NCBI GenBank assembly: GCA_014190355.1
Contig: BJGH01000009.1
Coordinates: 1 to 60,071 of the forward strand
Direction of reading: 5' to 3'
DNA: 60,071 nucleotides
From: Alphaproteobacteria bacterium
GTDB taxonomy: Bacteria; Pseudomonadota; Alphaproteobacteria; Rickettsiales; UBA1997
Part shown: positions 45,632 to 56,157 of the stretch, one piece after another
How positions within the stretch are numbered: position 1 is the first letter of the stretch
Layout: each line of letters starts with the position of its first letter
The notes under the pieces: generated by a model
Seen by the model: the letters and a program-made list of their open reading frames with translations, nothing else
The model's database searches: none
What the model was told of the DNA's origin: nothing
Program-made: the position numbers and the translations under genes

Positions 45632-48172
45632 CTAATAAATCCCCTTGGGATCATTTTCTTGAATTTTGCGATCAATAACATTGAGATTATCATCTCTATC
45701 TTTATTGCTATCATCGGGTTGAGATGAATTTTCATTATTGGTTTTATCTTCAAAATTTTCTTCCTCATCTGCCTCTAAGATTTCATCGTCATTCTTAAAT
45801 GCTTCAAAAAATATTCTTTCCTTGGAAGTTGCTGGGGTAGGGTATCTTCCGGTAATGCGATCAATTTTGACAAATTTAACAGAGCTTGGAATACGAAATG
45901 GAGTTGAAGGCTTATCTTTAAGGGCATCTTTCATAAAATTAATAAATACTGGCATTGCTACTGATGCACCTGTTTCTTCTGAACCAAGAGTGCGGGGATT
46001 ATCAAAGCCAATATAAACAGCTACAACTAAATCTGCTGAAAAACCAACAAACCAAGAATCAAAAGAATTATTGGTTGTTCCAGTTTTTCCGCCAAGAATT
46101 TTGCCAATTGAACGAGCTCTCATTGCAGTTCCTCGATCAACTACCCCTTGAAGCATTGAGGTGATTTGATATGCGGTAGCTGGATCAGTAACTTGCTCTT
46201 TATCATCATTAAGATAAGGCATTGGTAAATCTTGGGCAATTTCTTTGTCGACAAATTCTTCAAGATTTTCAAATGAACATTTTTTGCATTCTCTAGTGTC
46301 TCTGCGAAAGATGGTATGACCATCGCGATCTTGGATTTTTTCGATTAGGGCAGGGGTGATTTTTTTTCCACCATTGACCATCATAGCATAAGCGGTAGCA
46401 AGTCTCATTACTGTAGTTTCAGTTGAACCTAAAACTAAAGAGTAAATTTTTTTAGGATCATCATTAACTCCAAATCTTTTAACAACTTCTACTACTTTAT
46501 CAAGGCCAACTTGATCAGCCATTCTAACCGTTGTTACATTTCGCGATTGCTCTAGACCTGATCTTAAAGTTGTTGGACCATAAAATTCTGAAGAATAATT
46601 TGAAGGTTGATAAGGAGGAAGACCTGAGCCTTGATTAAGTGAAATTTCTTCATCCATAATTATTGTAGCAGGAGTCATGCCATTTTCTAATGCTGCAATA
46701 TAACCAAAGGTTTTCATGGTTGATCCTGGTTGACGCATTGCCTGAGTTGCGCGATTGAATTGATTTGGCATATCAACATAACCTCCTGTCATTGCTACGA
46801 CTCTGCCAGTGTATGGTTCAATTGCTACAAATCCACCATTAACTTCGGGAATTTGTTTTAAGTTAAAAATACCTTCTTTGTTTGATTTTTCTGTTAGAAC
46901 AACATCTCCAACATTTAAAACTTCAGAAATTTTTTTTGGTGCTAAACCAACTCGATCAACATTAATAAATTTTTTTGCCCATTTTAAGCTTGCAAACTCG
47001 ATAACTCCAATTTCACCATTTTCTAGTCCTACTGTTGCACTGTCTTTAGAAAGTGATAGAACAACTGACTTTTGCCAAGTCTCTTTGTAAATTTTTTTGG
47101 TGTCAAATTTTTGTAATACTTCTTGCCAATTTCCTGAGCTATCAATTTTACCAAGTGCTCCACGATAGCCATGTTTAATATCATATTCTTCAATTCCTTT
47201 TTCAAATGCAGTGATTGCGATGTCTTGTAATTTTGGGTCAAGAGTGGTGCGAACTACGATACCATTCTCAAAAACGCTATCTGAACCATATAATTCGCTT
47301 AGTTCCTTTTTAACGCTATCAGAAAAGAAACTTGCCCGAGTTATTTCGTCTGCTTTTTTAGGCCTGAGACTGATCGGCTTATCCATGGCTTGAAGACCCT
47401 CTTCTTCAGAAATAAAATTTTCATCAACCATGCGTTGGATTACCCAGTTTCTGCGTTCTTTGGCTTTGGTAATATTTTTTCGTGGATCAAGTTTTGAGGG
47501 AGCTTTAGGAAGGGTTGCCAGCAATGCCATTTCTTCAAGATTTAACTCATCAACTGATTTATCAAAATAAACTTGCGATGCTGCAACAACTCCATACGCA
47601 CCAGATCCCAAATAAATCTGATTTAGATATAGCTCAAGAATTTGATCTTTAGGAAAAACTTGTGAAATTCTAAAAGCTAGAATTGCCTCTTTTATTTTTC
47701 GTTGCAAAGTTCGTTCACGGGTTAAAAGAAAATTTTTTACAACTTGTTGAGTAATTGTTGATGCTCCACCCATACCAGAATCACCACGCATCATTGAAAA
47801 TAAATTGTTAACCGAGGTGCGAAATATTGCCAATACGTCAATTCCTGAATGATTATAAAAATTTGAATCTTCTGCAGCTAGAAAAGCGTTGATTAAATTT
47901 TGGGGAATATTTTTAATGGGGACAAAGATTCTTTTTTCTTTGGAAAATTCATTGAGCAATGAACCATCTGCAGAATAAATTCTAGTGGTAATCATTGGGC
48001 TATAGTTTTTTAACTGTTCGTAATCGGGCAGGTTTTCGCTATATTTTTTAAAAATGAAATAACCAAAAACTGTAATAATTACCAGAAAAAAAATTGTTAA
48101 TGCCACAAAAACACCAATCATTTTGTGTACAGCAGTTTTCAGTCTTGGTTCAACGTTTTTTTTATCGCTCAT
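45632..48172 (-). CDS. mrcA: Penicillin-binding protein 1A, bifunctional murein synthase
   Basis: It polymerises and cross-links peptidoglycan in the inner membrane. The 846-residue chain has one membrane helix (about 19-41). The glycosyltransferase (GT51) shows AAEDSNFYNHSGID with Glu101, GASTITQQVVKNFLL and RKIKEAILAFRIS. The transpeptidase shows STMK (Ser484, Lys487), SRN (Ser543, Asn545) and KTGTT (696-700). An OB-like insert (about 330-440) separates them, as in PBP1a. It has one of the few good ribosome-binding sites here (AGGGAGA). The amidase gene lies 118 bp upstream, linking synthesis and remodelling of the wall. An intact enzyme implies a real peptidoglycan layer. Confidence 0.96.
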   Translation of the reverse strand: MSDKKNVEPRLKTAVHKMIGVFVALTIFFLVIITVFGYFIFKKYSENLPDYEQLKNYSPMITTRIYSADGSLLNEFSKEKRIFVPIKNIPQNLINAFLAAEDSNFYNHSGIDVLAIFRTSVNNLFSMMRGDSGMGGASTITQQVVKNFLLTRERTLQRKIKEAILAFRISQVFPKDQILELYLNQIYLGSGAYGVVAASQVYFDKSVDELNLEEMALLATLPKAPSKLDPRKNITKAKERRNWVIQRMVDENFISEEEGLQAMDKPISLRPKKADEITRASFFSDSVKKELSELYGSDSVFENGIVVRTTLDPKLQDIAITAFEKGIEEYDIKHGYRGALGKIDSSGNWQEVLQKFDTKKIYKETWQKSVVLSLSKDSATVGLENGEIGVIEFASLKWAKKFINVDRVGLAPKKISEVLNVGDVVLTEKSNKEGIFNLKQIPEVNGGFVAIEPYTGRVVAMTGGYVDMPNQFNRATQAMRQPGSTMKTFGYIAALENGMTPATIIMDEEISLNQGSGLPPYQPSNYSSEFYGPTTLRSGLEQSRNVTTVRMADQVGLDKVVEVVKRFGVNDDPKKIYSLVLGSTETTVMRLATAYAMMVNGGKKITPALIEKIQDRDGHTIFRRDTRECKKCSFENLEEFVDKEIAQDLPMPYLNDDKEQVTDPATAYQITSMLQGVVDRGTAMRARSIGKILGGKTGTTNNSFDSWFVGFSADLVVAVYIGFDNPRTLGSEETGASVAMPVFINFMKDALKDKPSTPFRIPSSVKFVKIDRITGRYPTPATSKERIFFEAFKNDDEILEADEEENFEDKTNNENSSQPDDSNKDRDDNLNVIDRKIQENDPKGIY

Positions 48173-48290
48173 AATTTTTCTCCCTAAAGTTTTGGAATTC
48201 TTTATACAGTTTATAATTATAAAATTTTAAATTAACAAGTTTCAAAGAAATTATTTTTAATTAAAAATTTTTTATTTTTTTTAACAATAG

Positions 48291-49643
48291 TTATTTTTTA
48301 GGTTTGCTAAAATATTCTTCAATGGCTTTTACCATGGTTTGACAAATTTTTCTTTTGTAACTTATGTTATTGAGTAATTTTTCTTCTTGTGGATTTGATA
48401 AATAACCAAGCTCAACCAAAACTGAAGCCATGTCTGGGGCGGTTAAAACTGCAAATCCAGCAAAACGATGAGTGTTTTGTAAAATTTCAATATCTGCTTG
48501 TTTAACATTTTTGATAACCTTATTAGCAAAAATTGCTGATTCATTTTTAACAGAACGCTGAGACATATCTATTAATGTTTTCATAATATCAACACTTGCT
48601 CCAGAAAAATCTACGCCATGGATAATATCAGCTTGGTTTTCTTTTTTTGCTAATAATTCTGCCTGTTTATCCGATGATTGTTCGGAAAGGGTATAGATTG
48701 AAAAACCAGTAACATCTTCATCGCCGATAGCGTTAACATGAAGTGAAATAAAAAGATCAGCTTTTTTTTGACGAGCAAGTTCTACGCGTTTTTTTAAATT
48801 GATAAAAATATCTTTATGACGAGTTAAATAAACCTTGTATTCTTTGCTTGCTTTTAATTGTTTGTATAATTCTTTAGCATAAGATAATGTGATGTTTTTT
48901 TCTTTAGAGCGAAGATAATTGCCAATTGTTCCGGGATCTTTTCCGCCATGTCCAGAATCGATGACAATAACTGGTATTTTATTGCTAATAGTTAATGATG
49001 GTTGATCGATTGACTTTTTATGCGATGTTTCTGAATTGGAACTTGGATTGGAATCGATTGGGTTTGAATTACTAATGGTTAAGGTTGTTGATTTTTCGAG
49101 GTTCTGATTAGGTGAAGTCAAATTATTATTTGAAGAATTTGCTGGATTATTTTGTTGATTATTGAACTGAGTTGGTTGGTCATTAATAATCTCATTTTGT
49201 TCGATAAACATTGATAAATCAGCTTTCTCATTAACAATAATCGCGGTGATCATAGAGTTTTTGCTGTCAAAAAAACTTTTTTCAAGATTAATTTCTTTTT
49301 GTAAGGCAAATTCAAAACGCAAATAAATCTCGTTATTTGTAATCTGAAAATTTTTGATGAAATTAGGAAGTTGAGGTTGATAATTTTGATTATCAAGACG
49401 AGCATTTTCAATGTCAATTACTAATCGCCAAGGGTTTTTTAAAGTATAAATTTTGAAATTAGTTTTCTTACTGGCTTTAATTTGTAATTTACTGCTGTTT
49501 AAATCTTGATCGTTAAATTTTATTTCACTGATAATTACATGCTCTTCGCTACTTAATGCTGAAGCACTGTTATTAAAGTTAAAATAAAAGGTTAATACCC
49601 ATAAAAATGTTAAAAATATATTTATTTGGTTATTATTAAACAT
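48291..49643 (-). CDS. amiC: N-acetylmuramoyl-L-alanine amidase with AMIN domain
   Basis: Cleaves stem peptides from peptidoglycan in the periplasm, notably for daughter-cell separation. The 450-residue chain has a signal peptide (to about residue 30), an AMIN domain (about 36-140) that binds peptidoglycan or the Tol region, an Asn/Ser-rich linker (about 145-225) and a zinc Amidase_3 domain: VIDSGHGGKDPGTIG (His ligand), a Glu in RSKEKNITL, ISLHVNA (His ligand) and VELGYLSNPQEEKLL (catalytic-type Glu). It precedes mrcA on the same strand, a pairing common in alphaproteobacteria. Assignment to AmiC rather than AmiA/B rests on the AMIN domain. Confidence 0.92.
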   Translation of the reverse strand: MFNNNQINIFLTFLWVLTFYFNFNNSASALSSEEHVIISEIKFNDQDLNSSKLQIKASKKTNFKIYTLKNPWRLVIDIENARLDNQNYQPQLPNFIKNFQITNNEIYLRFEFALQKEINLEKSFFDSKNSMITAIIVNEKADLSMFIEQNEIINDQPTQFNNQQNNPANSSNNNLTSPNQNLEKSTTLTISNSNPIDSNPSSNSETSHKKSIDQPSLTISNKIPVIVIDSGHGGKDPGTIGNYLRSKEKNITLSYAKELYKQLKASKEYKVYLTRHKDIFINLKKRVELARQKKADLFISLHVNAIGDEDVTGFSIYTLSEQSSDKQAELLAKKENQADIIHGVDFSGASVDIMKTLIDMSQRSVKNESAIFANKVIKNVKQADIEILQNTHRFAGFAVLTAPDMASVLVELGYLSNPQEEKLLNNISYKRKICQTMVKAIEEYFSKPKK

Positions 49644-49935
49644 TATTTGGTTTTAACTGTTTATTTTTTATTTTAATAACTAAGAAGAAATTATTTAATT
49701 TTTTATTAATCAAGGCAGACTTACTAAGAAAATTGCTAAGAAATTTGGTATTTGAAAAAATAAGTAATTTATTTCAAAAAAACTTGCCAATATTTTTGAA
49801 TAATAAATTTTGACCCAAAAAACGCAAGCTTCAAATTACAAAAGATTACAATTTACATTGATTGATTAATATCTTAACTTGTCTAAAAGTAATTTAATTT
49901 ATGGACAATTAATTTCAATCTAAAATTTAATAAAA

Positions 49936-51786
49936 ATGTGTGGAATAGTTGGAGTTATTGGCGCTAAAAGCCCAGTTAACATTATTATTGATGGTCTAAA
50001 AAAACTTGAATATCGCGGATACGACTCTGCCGGAGTTGCTTTAGTCGATAACAAAGGCTTCAAGATTGTCAAAGAAGAAGGTAAAATTATTAAGCTAGAA
50101 AATAAGCTTAAGCCTCTCTTAAAAAAATTAAATAATTGTGAAATAGCTATTGGTCATACGCGATGGGCTACTCATGGTAAGCCAAGTAAAGAAAATGCTC
50201 ATCCCCATGCTTCAAAAAAAGTTTGCGTAGTTCATAACGGTATCATTGAAAATTATCAAAAATTAAAAAATACTTTCCAAAACTCTGCGATTAAATTTAT
50301 TAGTGAAACTGATACCGAAGCACTTCCACATTTATTTGAAAAGCAGTTAGAAAAAACCAAAGATTTAAAAAAAGCTTTAATTACAGGATGTTCACAAATT
50401 CACGGAACTTTTGCTTTAGCTGTAATTTTTAATGATTATCCAGATGTTATTGCCGTTGCTAAGAGGGGATCACCATTGGTTATAGGGATTGGACAAAATC
50501 AAAATTTTGTTGCATCTGATTTTTATGCCTTAGCAAATTACACTCATGAAATAATTATCCTTGATGATGAAGAATTTGCCCTAGTTTATAAAGATAAAGT
50601 TGAGATTTTTAATAAAGAAGGTCAAAAAATTGTTAAACAATCTAAAACGATGGAATCACAAAACTCAAAGGTTGGCAAGGATGGTTTTGCTCATTTTATG
50701 TTAAAAGAGATTTACGAACAACCGCGAGTTTTAGAAGAAACTATCCAAGGTTATCTCAATATGACTGATTCATCAATTCATTTGCCAAATTTTAATTTTG
50801 ATTTGAAAAAAATTAACAAAATCACTATTGTTGCATGCGGAACATCATATTATGCAGGTTTAGCTGGAAAATATATTATTGAAGATATCGCAGGAATTGA
50901 AGTTGAGGTTGATATTGCTTCAGAATTTCGTTATCGAAGTCATCCGTTTCGAGATGATAATTTAATGATTTTTGTTTCGCAATCTGGAGAAACTGCTGAC
51001 ACTCTTGCATCACTAAAATATGCCAAACAGCATAATCAAAAAATTCTCTCGATTGTCAATGTTGCTCATAGCTCAATGGCTCAACTTTCAGATGCGGTTA
51101 TTAGAACTTTAGCGGGTCCAGAAATTGGCGTTGCATCTACCAAGGCTTATACTGCTCAAATAGCTGTCTTATCAATTTTAGCAATTCATATCGCTAATAT
51201 TAAACAAAAAATTAGCGCTAAGGAACAAGTAAATTTAATTAAAGATCTTTCTCAAGTTGCAATTAATATGGCTAATTTGTTAGATGATTGTGAAGTTAAA
51301 AATATTAAAAAAATTGCTTATTATTTAGCAAAGCAAAAGCAAGTTTTGTATATTGGTAGATCAATTTGTCATGTTAGTGCTTTAGAGGCATCACTAAAAT
51401 TTCGTGAATTAACTTATCTCAATGCTCAAGGTATTTCAGCTGGGGAGTTAAAACACGGAACAATTGCTGTGATTGATAAGAAAATGCCCGTTATTGTTAT
51501 TGCTGTTCACGATTCCCGTAGTGATTTGTTAGAAAAAACTTTATCAAATGCTCAAGAGGTTAATGCTCGTGGAGGTAAAATAATTTTTGTTAGTTCAAAC
51601 AAAGGAATTAATCAATTTAATAAAAATGCCAAATATAAAATTGAAGTTCCTCAAGTTAATGGCATAATTCAAGAAGCATTAATGCCAATAATTCCTATGC
51701 AACTATTGGCTTATTATGTTGCATTATTTAAAAATCATGATGTCGATCAACCAAGAAATTTAGCTAAATCTGTTACTGTTGAATAA
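49936..51786 (+). CDS. glmS: Glutamine-fructose-6-phosphate aminotransferase (isomerising)
   Basis: Makes glucosamine 6-phosphate, the first step of amino-sugar supply for peptidoglycan and LPS. At 616 residues it is family length. The N-terminal glutaminase uses Cys2 (MCGIVGVIG) and shows GHTRWATHG and HNGIIENY. The two SIS domains show CGTSYYAGLAGKY, SQSGETADTLA and VASTKAYTAQ; the C-terminus ends DQPRNLAKSVTVE, as in all GlmS. No glmS riboswitch or Shine-Dalgarno sequence is visible upstream. Confidence 0.97.
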   Translation: MCGIVGVIGAKSPVNIIIDGLKKLEYRGYDSAGVALVDNKGFKIVKEEGKIIKLENKLKPLLKKLNNCEIAIGHTRWATHGKPSKENAHPHASKKVCVVHNGIIENYQKLKNTFQNSAIKFISETDTEALPHLFEKQLEKTKDLKKALITGCSQIHGTFALAVIFNDYPDVIAVAKRGSPLVIGIGQNQNFVASDFYALANYTHEIIILDDEEFALVYKDKVEIFNKEGQKIVKQSKTMESQNSKVGKDGFAHFMLKEIYEQPRVLEETIQGYLNMTDSSIHLPNFNFDLKKINKITIVACGTSYYAGLAGKYIIEDIAGIEVEVDIASEFRYRSHPFRDDNLMIFVSQSGETADTLASLKYAKQHNQKILSIVNVAHSSMAQLSDAVIRTLAGPEIGVASTKAYTAQIAVLSILAIHIANIKQKISAKEQVNLIKDLSQVAINMANLLDDCEVKNIKKIAYYLAKQKQVLYIGRSICHVSALEASLKFRELTYLNAQGISAGELKHGTIAVIDKKMPVIVIAVHDSRSDLLEKTLSNAQEVNARGGKIIFVSSNKGINQFNKNAKYKIEVPQVNGIIQEALMPIIPMQLLAYYVALFKNHDVDQPRNLAKSVTVE

Positions 51787-51802
51787 ATAATGTTATCTAA
51801 AA

Positions 51803-51839
51803 ATTTGCTAAATTGATTAATTAAAATTATTTAGCAAAT
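51803..51839 (+). terminator. Weak hairpin after glmS
   Basis: ATTTGCTAAAT pairs perfectly with ATTTAGCAAAT over a 15-nt loop, 16 bp after the stop. It is GC-poor with no following T tract, so termination is uncertain. Confidence 0.35.
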
Positions 51840-52063
51840 ATATCCAAATCTTGGAAAACAATAGTTTAGTTTTATTTTAAAATAATTTAATCTAAAAAAT
51901 TTTTACATAAATTATTAAAATCAATGTAAGTTTTATTTATATTTATCCAAGAAAAAAGTCGAACTTAAAAAAATTAGAATTATTTGGTGCATTTTTCAAA
52001 TGACAGAAATATCATTTTTTAAAAACTTTATTATTATTTAAAAACCAACTAAAAATAACAATT

Positions 52064-52696
52064 ATGTATAAACTTTATTATTCACCAGGTTCATGTTCAC
52101 TAGCTGTTCATACTGCTTTAATTGACATTAAAGCACAATTTCAACTTATAAATGTTGCAACTACAAATAATCAGCCAAAACCTGCTGATTTTCTTAAAGC
52201 TAATCCGCGTGGATCAGTTCCTGTCTTAGAGATTGATGGTTTTGTGCTTCGAGAAGGTATGGCAATTCTTATCTATCTTTTAGATACTAATGACAATAAT
52301 CTTTTGCCAAAATCTGGATTAACAAGAGCAACAACTCTTGAGTGGCTTGCATTTGCAAACTCAACTCTCCATCCGTTATATGGCAGATTATTTGTCATGA
52401 AAAAAAATTTTGGTGACAAAGCCGTTGATAATCCAATGATGTCATTAACCATAAAGCAGATTGAAAAATTTTGGCACGAAATTGACGAGCGTTTAAAAAA
52501 TCAGCAATTTATAGTTGGCAATCAAATTTCAATAGCTGATATTTTAATTACCGTTATTGCCAATTGGTCTCAATATTTCGGCCCAGCAATTAATTTCAGT
52601 GAAAATTTAAAAAAATATTTTATCAGAGTTACTGCTTACTCAGCATTTTCGCAAGCTCTTAATGCTGAAAATGTCAATCATTATTTGGTCAATTAA
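52064..52696 (+). CDS. Glutathione S-transferase, beta-class-like
   Basis: A 210-residue cytosolic transferase. The thioredoxin-like N-terminus has YYSPGSCSLAVHTAL, whose Cys in SPGSCSLA is the beta-class signature, then NPRGSVPVLEIDGFVLREGM for glutathione binding, and an all-helical C-terminus with NQISIADILITVIANW. It would conjugate or reduce electrophiles. It heads a run of three stress-type genes (GST, YceI, KatG) on the same strand, with 63-bp and 162-bp gaps. Confidence 0.9.
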   Translation: MYKLYYSPGSCSLAVHTALIDIKAQFQLINVATTNNQPKPADFLKANPRGSVPVLEIDGFVLREGMAILIYLLDTNDNNLLPKSGLTRATTLEWLAFANSTLHPLYGRLFVMKKNFGDKAVDNPMMSLTIKQIEKFWHEIDERLKNQQFIVGNQISIADILITVIANWSQYFGPAINFSENLKKYFIRVTAYSAFSQALNAENVNHYLVN

Positions 52697-52759
52697 CTGC
52701 AAATACAAAATTGAGCATTTAACAATAAACCTAATTCTTAACTTAAATTATAAATATTT

Positions 52760-53347
52760 ATGAAAAAATCACAACTCTTGTTAGCCATTACAGTTCTTTT
52801 ATTAACTTTTCAGAAAAATTCTTTAGCACAAGTTGTTAAATATCAAATCGAACCAAACCACACCAGCGTTATGTGGATTGCAGATCATCTTGGTTTTTCA
52901 AAATCATCTGGAAAATTTAATAAAATTGAAGGAAATATTTTGTTTGATGAAAAAAAACCACAAAACTCTTCAACAGAAATCACCATTAAAACTAATGGTA
53001 TCGTTACTGGTATTGAAAAATTTGATGATCATTTAAAAAGTAAAGATTTTTTCGATGTTAAAAATTTTGCAGTTGCCAAATTTGTTAGCAAAAAAATTAC
53101 CGTTACTGGAAAAAATAAAGGGAAAATTTTCGGTGATGTTACAATACTGGGAATCACTAAACCAATCACCCTTGATGCAACATTCAATAAATCTGCAGTC
53201 AACCCAATCAACAATAAACCAACTATTGGTTTTAGTGCTACTGCTTCAATTAATCGTTCAGATTTTGGTATTAAATATGCTTTACCAAATGTTGCCGATA
53301 AAGTTAATTTAATTATCGAAGTTGAAGCAAATCGCGAAGCCGAATAA
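52760..53347 (+). CDS. yceI: YceI-family periplasmic lipid-binding protein
   Basis: A 195-residue protein with a signal peptide (LLLAITVLLLTFQKNSLA) and the YceI lipocalin-like barrel: YQIEPNHTSVMWIADHLGFS, FDDHLKSKDFFDVKNFAVAKF, and ITKPITLDATFNKSA. SINRSDFGIKYALPNVADKV is the family's C-terminal mark. YceI proteins bind isoprenoid-type lipids in the periplasm; the physiological role is unsettled, with stress links reported in several species. It lies between GST and katG. Confidence 0.92.
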   Translation: MKKSQLLLAITVLLLTFQKNSLAQVVKYQIEPNHTSVMWIADHLGFSKSSGKFNKIEGNILFDEKKPQNSSTEITIKTNGIVTGIEKFDDHLKSKDFFDVKNFAVAKFVSKKITVTGKNKGKIFGDVTILGITKPITLDATFNKSAVNPINNKPTIGFSATASINRSDFGIKYALPNVADKVNLIIEVEANREAE

Positions 53348-53424
53348 AAACCAAATTATCAAGAACTGTTAAGATTTCCCAAGAAAATCTTATCATCATA
53401 GTTAATTTAATTTAATATAAAATA

Positions 53425-53483
53425 TTGAGTTGATCACAAAAAAATGTTTATAAAATTTTTTTTAATAAAAGTGATCAACTCAA
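53425..53483. promoter_or_regulatory. 13-bp inverted repeat in the katG leader
   Basis: TTGAGTTGATCAC (53425-53437) and GTGATCAACTCAA (53471-53483) are perfect complements separated by 33 bp, ending 26 bp before the katG start. Each arm holds a TGATCA core. It may be a pair of operator half sites or an RNA hairpin that terminates yceI transcription or controls katG. No known regulator site is recognised. Confidence 0.5.
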
Positions 53484-53509
53484 AATTAATCAATCTATAA
53501 ACTTTTTTA

Positions 53510-55753
53510 ATGAAAAAAAATTACAATTTTATGAAATTATCAAAATTAATTTTGTTAAAGGCAATCTTGTTATCTGGATTGATTTTTTCAGGCTGTGCTA
53601 AGCATGAGCATCATCATAAATTTGCCAAAAACTCTCCAGTTCCTAACGAATTTTGGTGGCCTAAAAAAATCAATCTTAATCCTTTACGATTTAATAGCGA
53701 AAAATCAAATCCATTGCCTAAGAATTTTGATTACGCCAAAGAATTTGCAAAACTTGATTTGAACAAAGTTAAAAAAGATATTAACAAAGTTTTGACAACT
53801 TCGCAGGACTGGTGGCCTGCTGATTATGGTAATTATGGACCATTTTTTATTCGCATGGCATGGCATAGTGCTGGAACCTATCGCACGGTTGATGGAAGGG
53901 GTGGAGCAAGTGGTGGACAACTACGTTTTGAACCTCTTAATAGCTGGCCAGACAATGCCAATCTTGACAAAGCTAGAAGACTTCTTTGGCCAATCAAGAA
54001 AAAATATGGCAATAAAATTTCATGGTCAGATTTAATGATTTTAACAGGTAATGTTGCTTTAGAAAATATGGGTTTCAAAACTATAGGCTTTGCAGGTGGC
54101 AGGGTTGATGATTGGGAAGCTGATTTAGTTTATTGGGGTCCAGAAAATAAATTCTTAGCTAGCAAAAGACATGATAAAAAAGGCAATTTACGCAATCCGC
54201 TAGGGGCAACTAATATGGGTTTAATTTATGTTAATCCTGAAGGTCCAAATGGCAATCCTGATCCTTTGCTTGCTGCTAAAGACATCCGCGAAACTTTTGG
54301 CAGAATGGCGATGGATGACGAAGAAACTGTGGCATTAATTGCCGGTGGTCATACTTTTGGAAAAGTCCATGGTGCTCATCGCGCAGACAAATGTTTAGGT
54401 AAAGAACCTGCTGGTGCTAAAATTGAAGAGCAGGGCTTTGGTTGGAAAAATAAATGTGGCAATGGTAATGCTCAAGATACCGTTACCAGTGGTTTAGAAG
54501 GAGCTTGGACATCGAACCCAATTGCTTTTACTACGCAATATCTTGATAACCTCTTTATTTTTGATTGGGTTAAAACCAAGAGTCCAGGTGGAGCAATTCA
54601 ATGGGTTCCTAAAGACAAAAATGCTCAGAATCTTGTTCCAGATGCTCATTTGGCAGGAAAAAAACATCCACCAATTATGCTTACCACTGATTTATCTTTG
54701 AAATTTGATCCGCAATATCGCGTTATCGCTAAAAGATTTCAAGAAAATCCTGAGCAGTTCGCTAAAGCATTTGCTAGAGCTTGGTTTAAACTAACTCACC
54801 GCGATATGGGAGCAAGCTCTCGTTACATTGGTAAAGATATTCCTAAAGAAAGTTTTGTCTGGCAAGATCCACTTCCTAAGGCTAACTATAAACCAATTAA
54901 TTCTAACGATATTATTAAACTTAAACAAGTTATCGCAAAATCTAATTTAACTAATCAACAGTTAATAAAAACTGCTTGGGCTTCTTCAGCTAGTTTTAGA
55001 AATACCGATAATCGTGGTGGTTCAAATGGTGCTAGAATTAAACTTGAGCCTCAAGCCAGCTGGCAAGTTAACGAGCCAGTTGAGTTAGCAAAAGTTTTAA
55101 GTGTTTTAGAAAAAATTCAAAATGATTTTAATAAAACTTTAAGTGATAACAAAAAGGTTTCTTTAGCTGATGTTATTGTTTTATCAGGTAACCTTGCTGT
55201 TGAAAGATCTGCTCAAAAAGCTGGTTTTAAAATATCAATTCCTTTTAAAGTTGGCAGAACTGATGCCTTGCAATCGCAAACTGATGTCAATTCTTTTACG
55301 GTTCTTGAGCCTAAAGCTGATGGTTTTAGAAATTACTTTACCAAAGAATCATTGCATAACCCAGTTAACGCTATGATTGACAAGGCTTCAATGCTTAACT
55401 TAACAATTCCAGAAATGACTGTTTTGGTTGGAGGTCTTCGTGTGCTTGATGTTAATTACGCTAACTCAAAACAAGGAATTTTAACAAATAATATTGGCAA
55501 ACTTGACAATAGTTTTTTTGTTAACTTGCTTGATATGTCAACTGTTTGGAAAAAATCAGCAAATGATGAATCAGTCTATGAGGGTTTTGATCGCTCGACT
55601 AATCAATTGAAATGGCAAGCTAGTGCAGTTGATTTAATGTTTGGTTCAAGCTCAGAACTTCGAGCAGTTGCTGAATATTATGCAAGCGATGATAACAAAA
55701 AAATATTTATTGATGATTTTGTCAAAGCTTGGAATAAAGTTATGAATAATTAG
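53510..55753 (+). CDS. katG: Catalase-peroxidase, exported as a likely lipoprotein
   Basis: Bifunctional haem enzyme destroying hydrogen peroxide. All key residues are present: Arg115, Trp118, His119 ([11 protein letters not shown]), Tyr240 ([10 protein letters not shown]) and Met266 for the Met-Tyr-Trp adduct, and proximal His281 (AGGHTFGK). The C-terminal duplicated domain is complete and total length is 747. Unlike cytosolic KatG, the N-terminus is a lipoprotein signal ([17 protein letters not shown]) with Cys29 as modification site, then a His-rich stretch. Export to the periplasm is inferred, as for KatP-type enzymes. Met8 is an alternative start that keeps the signal. A 13-bp inverted repeat precedes the gene. 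Confidence 0.95.
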   Translation: MKKNYNFMKLSKLILLKAILLSGLIFSGCAKHEHHHKFAKNSPVPNEFWWPKKINLNPLRFNSEKSNPLPKNFDYAKEFAKLDLNKVKKDINKVLTTSQDWWPADYGNYGPFFIRMAWHSAGTYRTVDGRGGASGGQLRFEPLNSWPDNANLDKARRLLWPIKKKYGNKISWSDLMILTGNVALENMGFKTIGFAGGRVDDWEADLVYWGPENKFLASKRHDKKGNLRNPLGATNMGLIYVNPEGPNGNPDPLLAAKDIRETFGRMAMDDEETVALIAGGHTFGKVHGAHRADKCLGKEPAGAKIEEQGFGWKNKCGNGNAQDTVTSGLEGAWTSNPIAFTTQYLDNLFIFDWVKTKSPGGAIQWVPKDKNAQNLVPDAHLAGKKHPPIMLTTDLSLKFDPQYRVIAKRFQENPEQFAKAFARAWFKLTHRDMGASSRYIGKDIPKESFVWQDPLPKANYKPINSNDIIKLKQVIAKSNLTNQQLIKTAWASSASFRNTDNRGGSNGARIKLEPQASWQVNEPVELAKVLSVLEKIQNDFNKTLSDNKKVSLADVIVLSGNLAVERSAQKAGFKISIPFKVGRTDALQSQTDVNSFTVLEPKADGFRNYFTKESLHNPVNAMIDKASMLNLTIPEMTVLVGGLRVLDVNYANSKQGILTNNIGKLDNSFFVNLLDMSTVWKKSANDESVYEGFDRSTNQLKWQASAVDLMFGSSSELRAVAEYYASDDNKKIFIDDFVKAWNKVMNN

Positions 55754-56157
55754 TCAATTTATTTTAAGTTTTTCATGCAAACCAAGGCAATTAATCAAAA
55801 ACTTAATTGCCTTGGTTGAGAGCAAATTATTTTCTTAATTTAATCATCTCTGCCTTGCTCAATAATTTAAGCCAATCCTCAGAAAAAATTTAATAAAATA
55901 AATCACCAATCTAAAATAAAAATTCTTAAAAAAAAATTTAGAATTTTTTTAATTGATAATAAAATCCAAAAAAACTCTCTTTAAATTCTTGATTTACTAA
56001 CTAAATTATTATCGTAAATTTATTGCATAGTTTTTTTATTTATTTGATTTTGATTTATCTAAACTAACTTAATTGAGTCAGATTTATCAAGGCAATACAT
56101 AAAAATAAATTGATTATTTTACTATAAAATTTTTTTAAATTCACAACTTACAAAATT
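55754..56157. other. Intergenic region between katG and dapB
   Basis: Apart from a strong hairpin (55780-55817) I see only AT-rich sequence without open frames. The dapB start has no Shine-Dalgarno sequence. Confidence 0.5.
55780..55817 (+). terminator. Hairpin downstream of katG
   Basis: AACCAAGGCAATTAA pairs perfectly with TTAATTGCCTTGGTT over an 8-nt loop, 27 bp after the stop. The stem is strong but there is no T tract on the plus strand, so it may stabilise the mRNA end or terminate imperfectly. Confidence 0.55.

Noticed and set aside
49644-49935. glmS riboswitch upstream of glmS
   Set aside because: The leader is AT-rich without the pseudoknot core expected of the ribozyme, which is in any case typical of Gram-positive bacteria.
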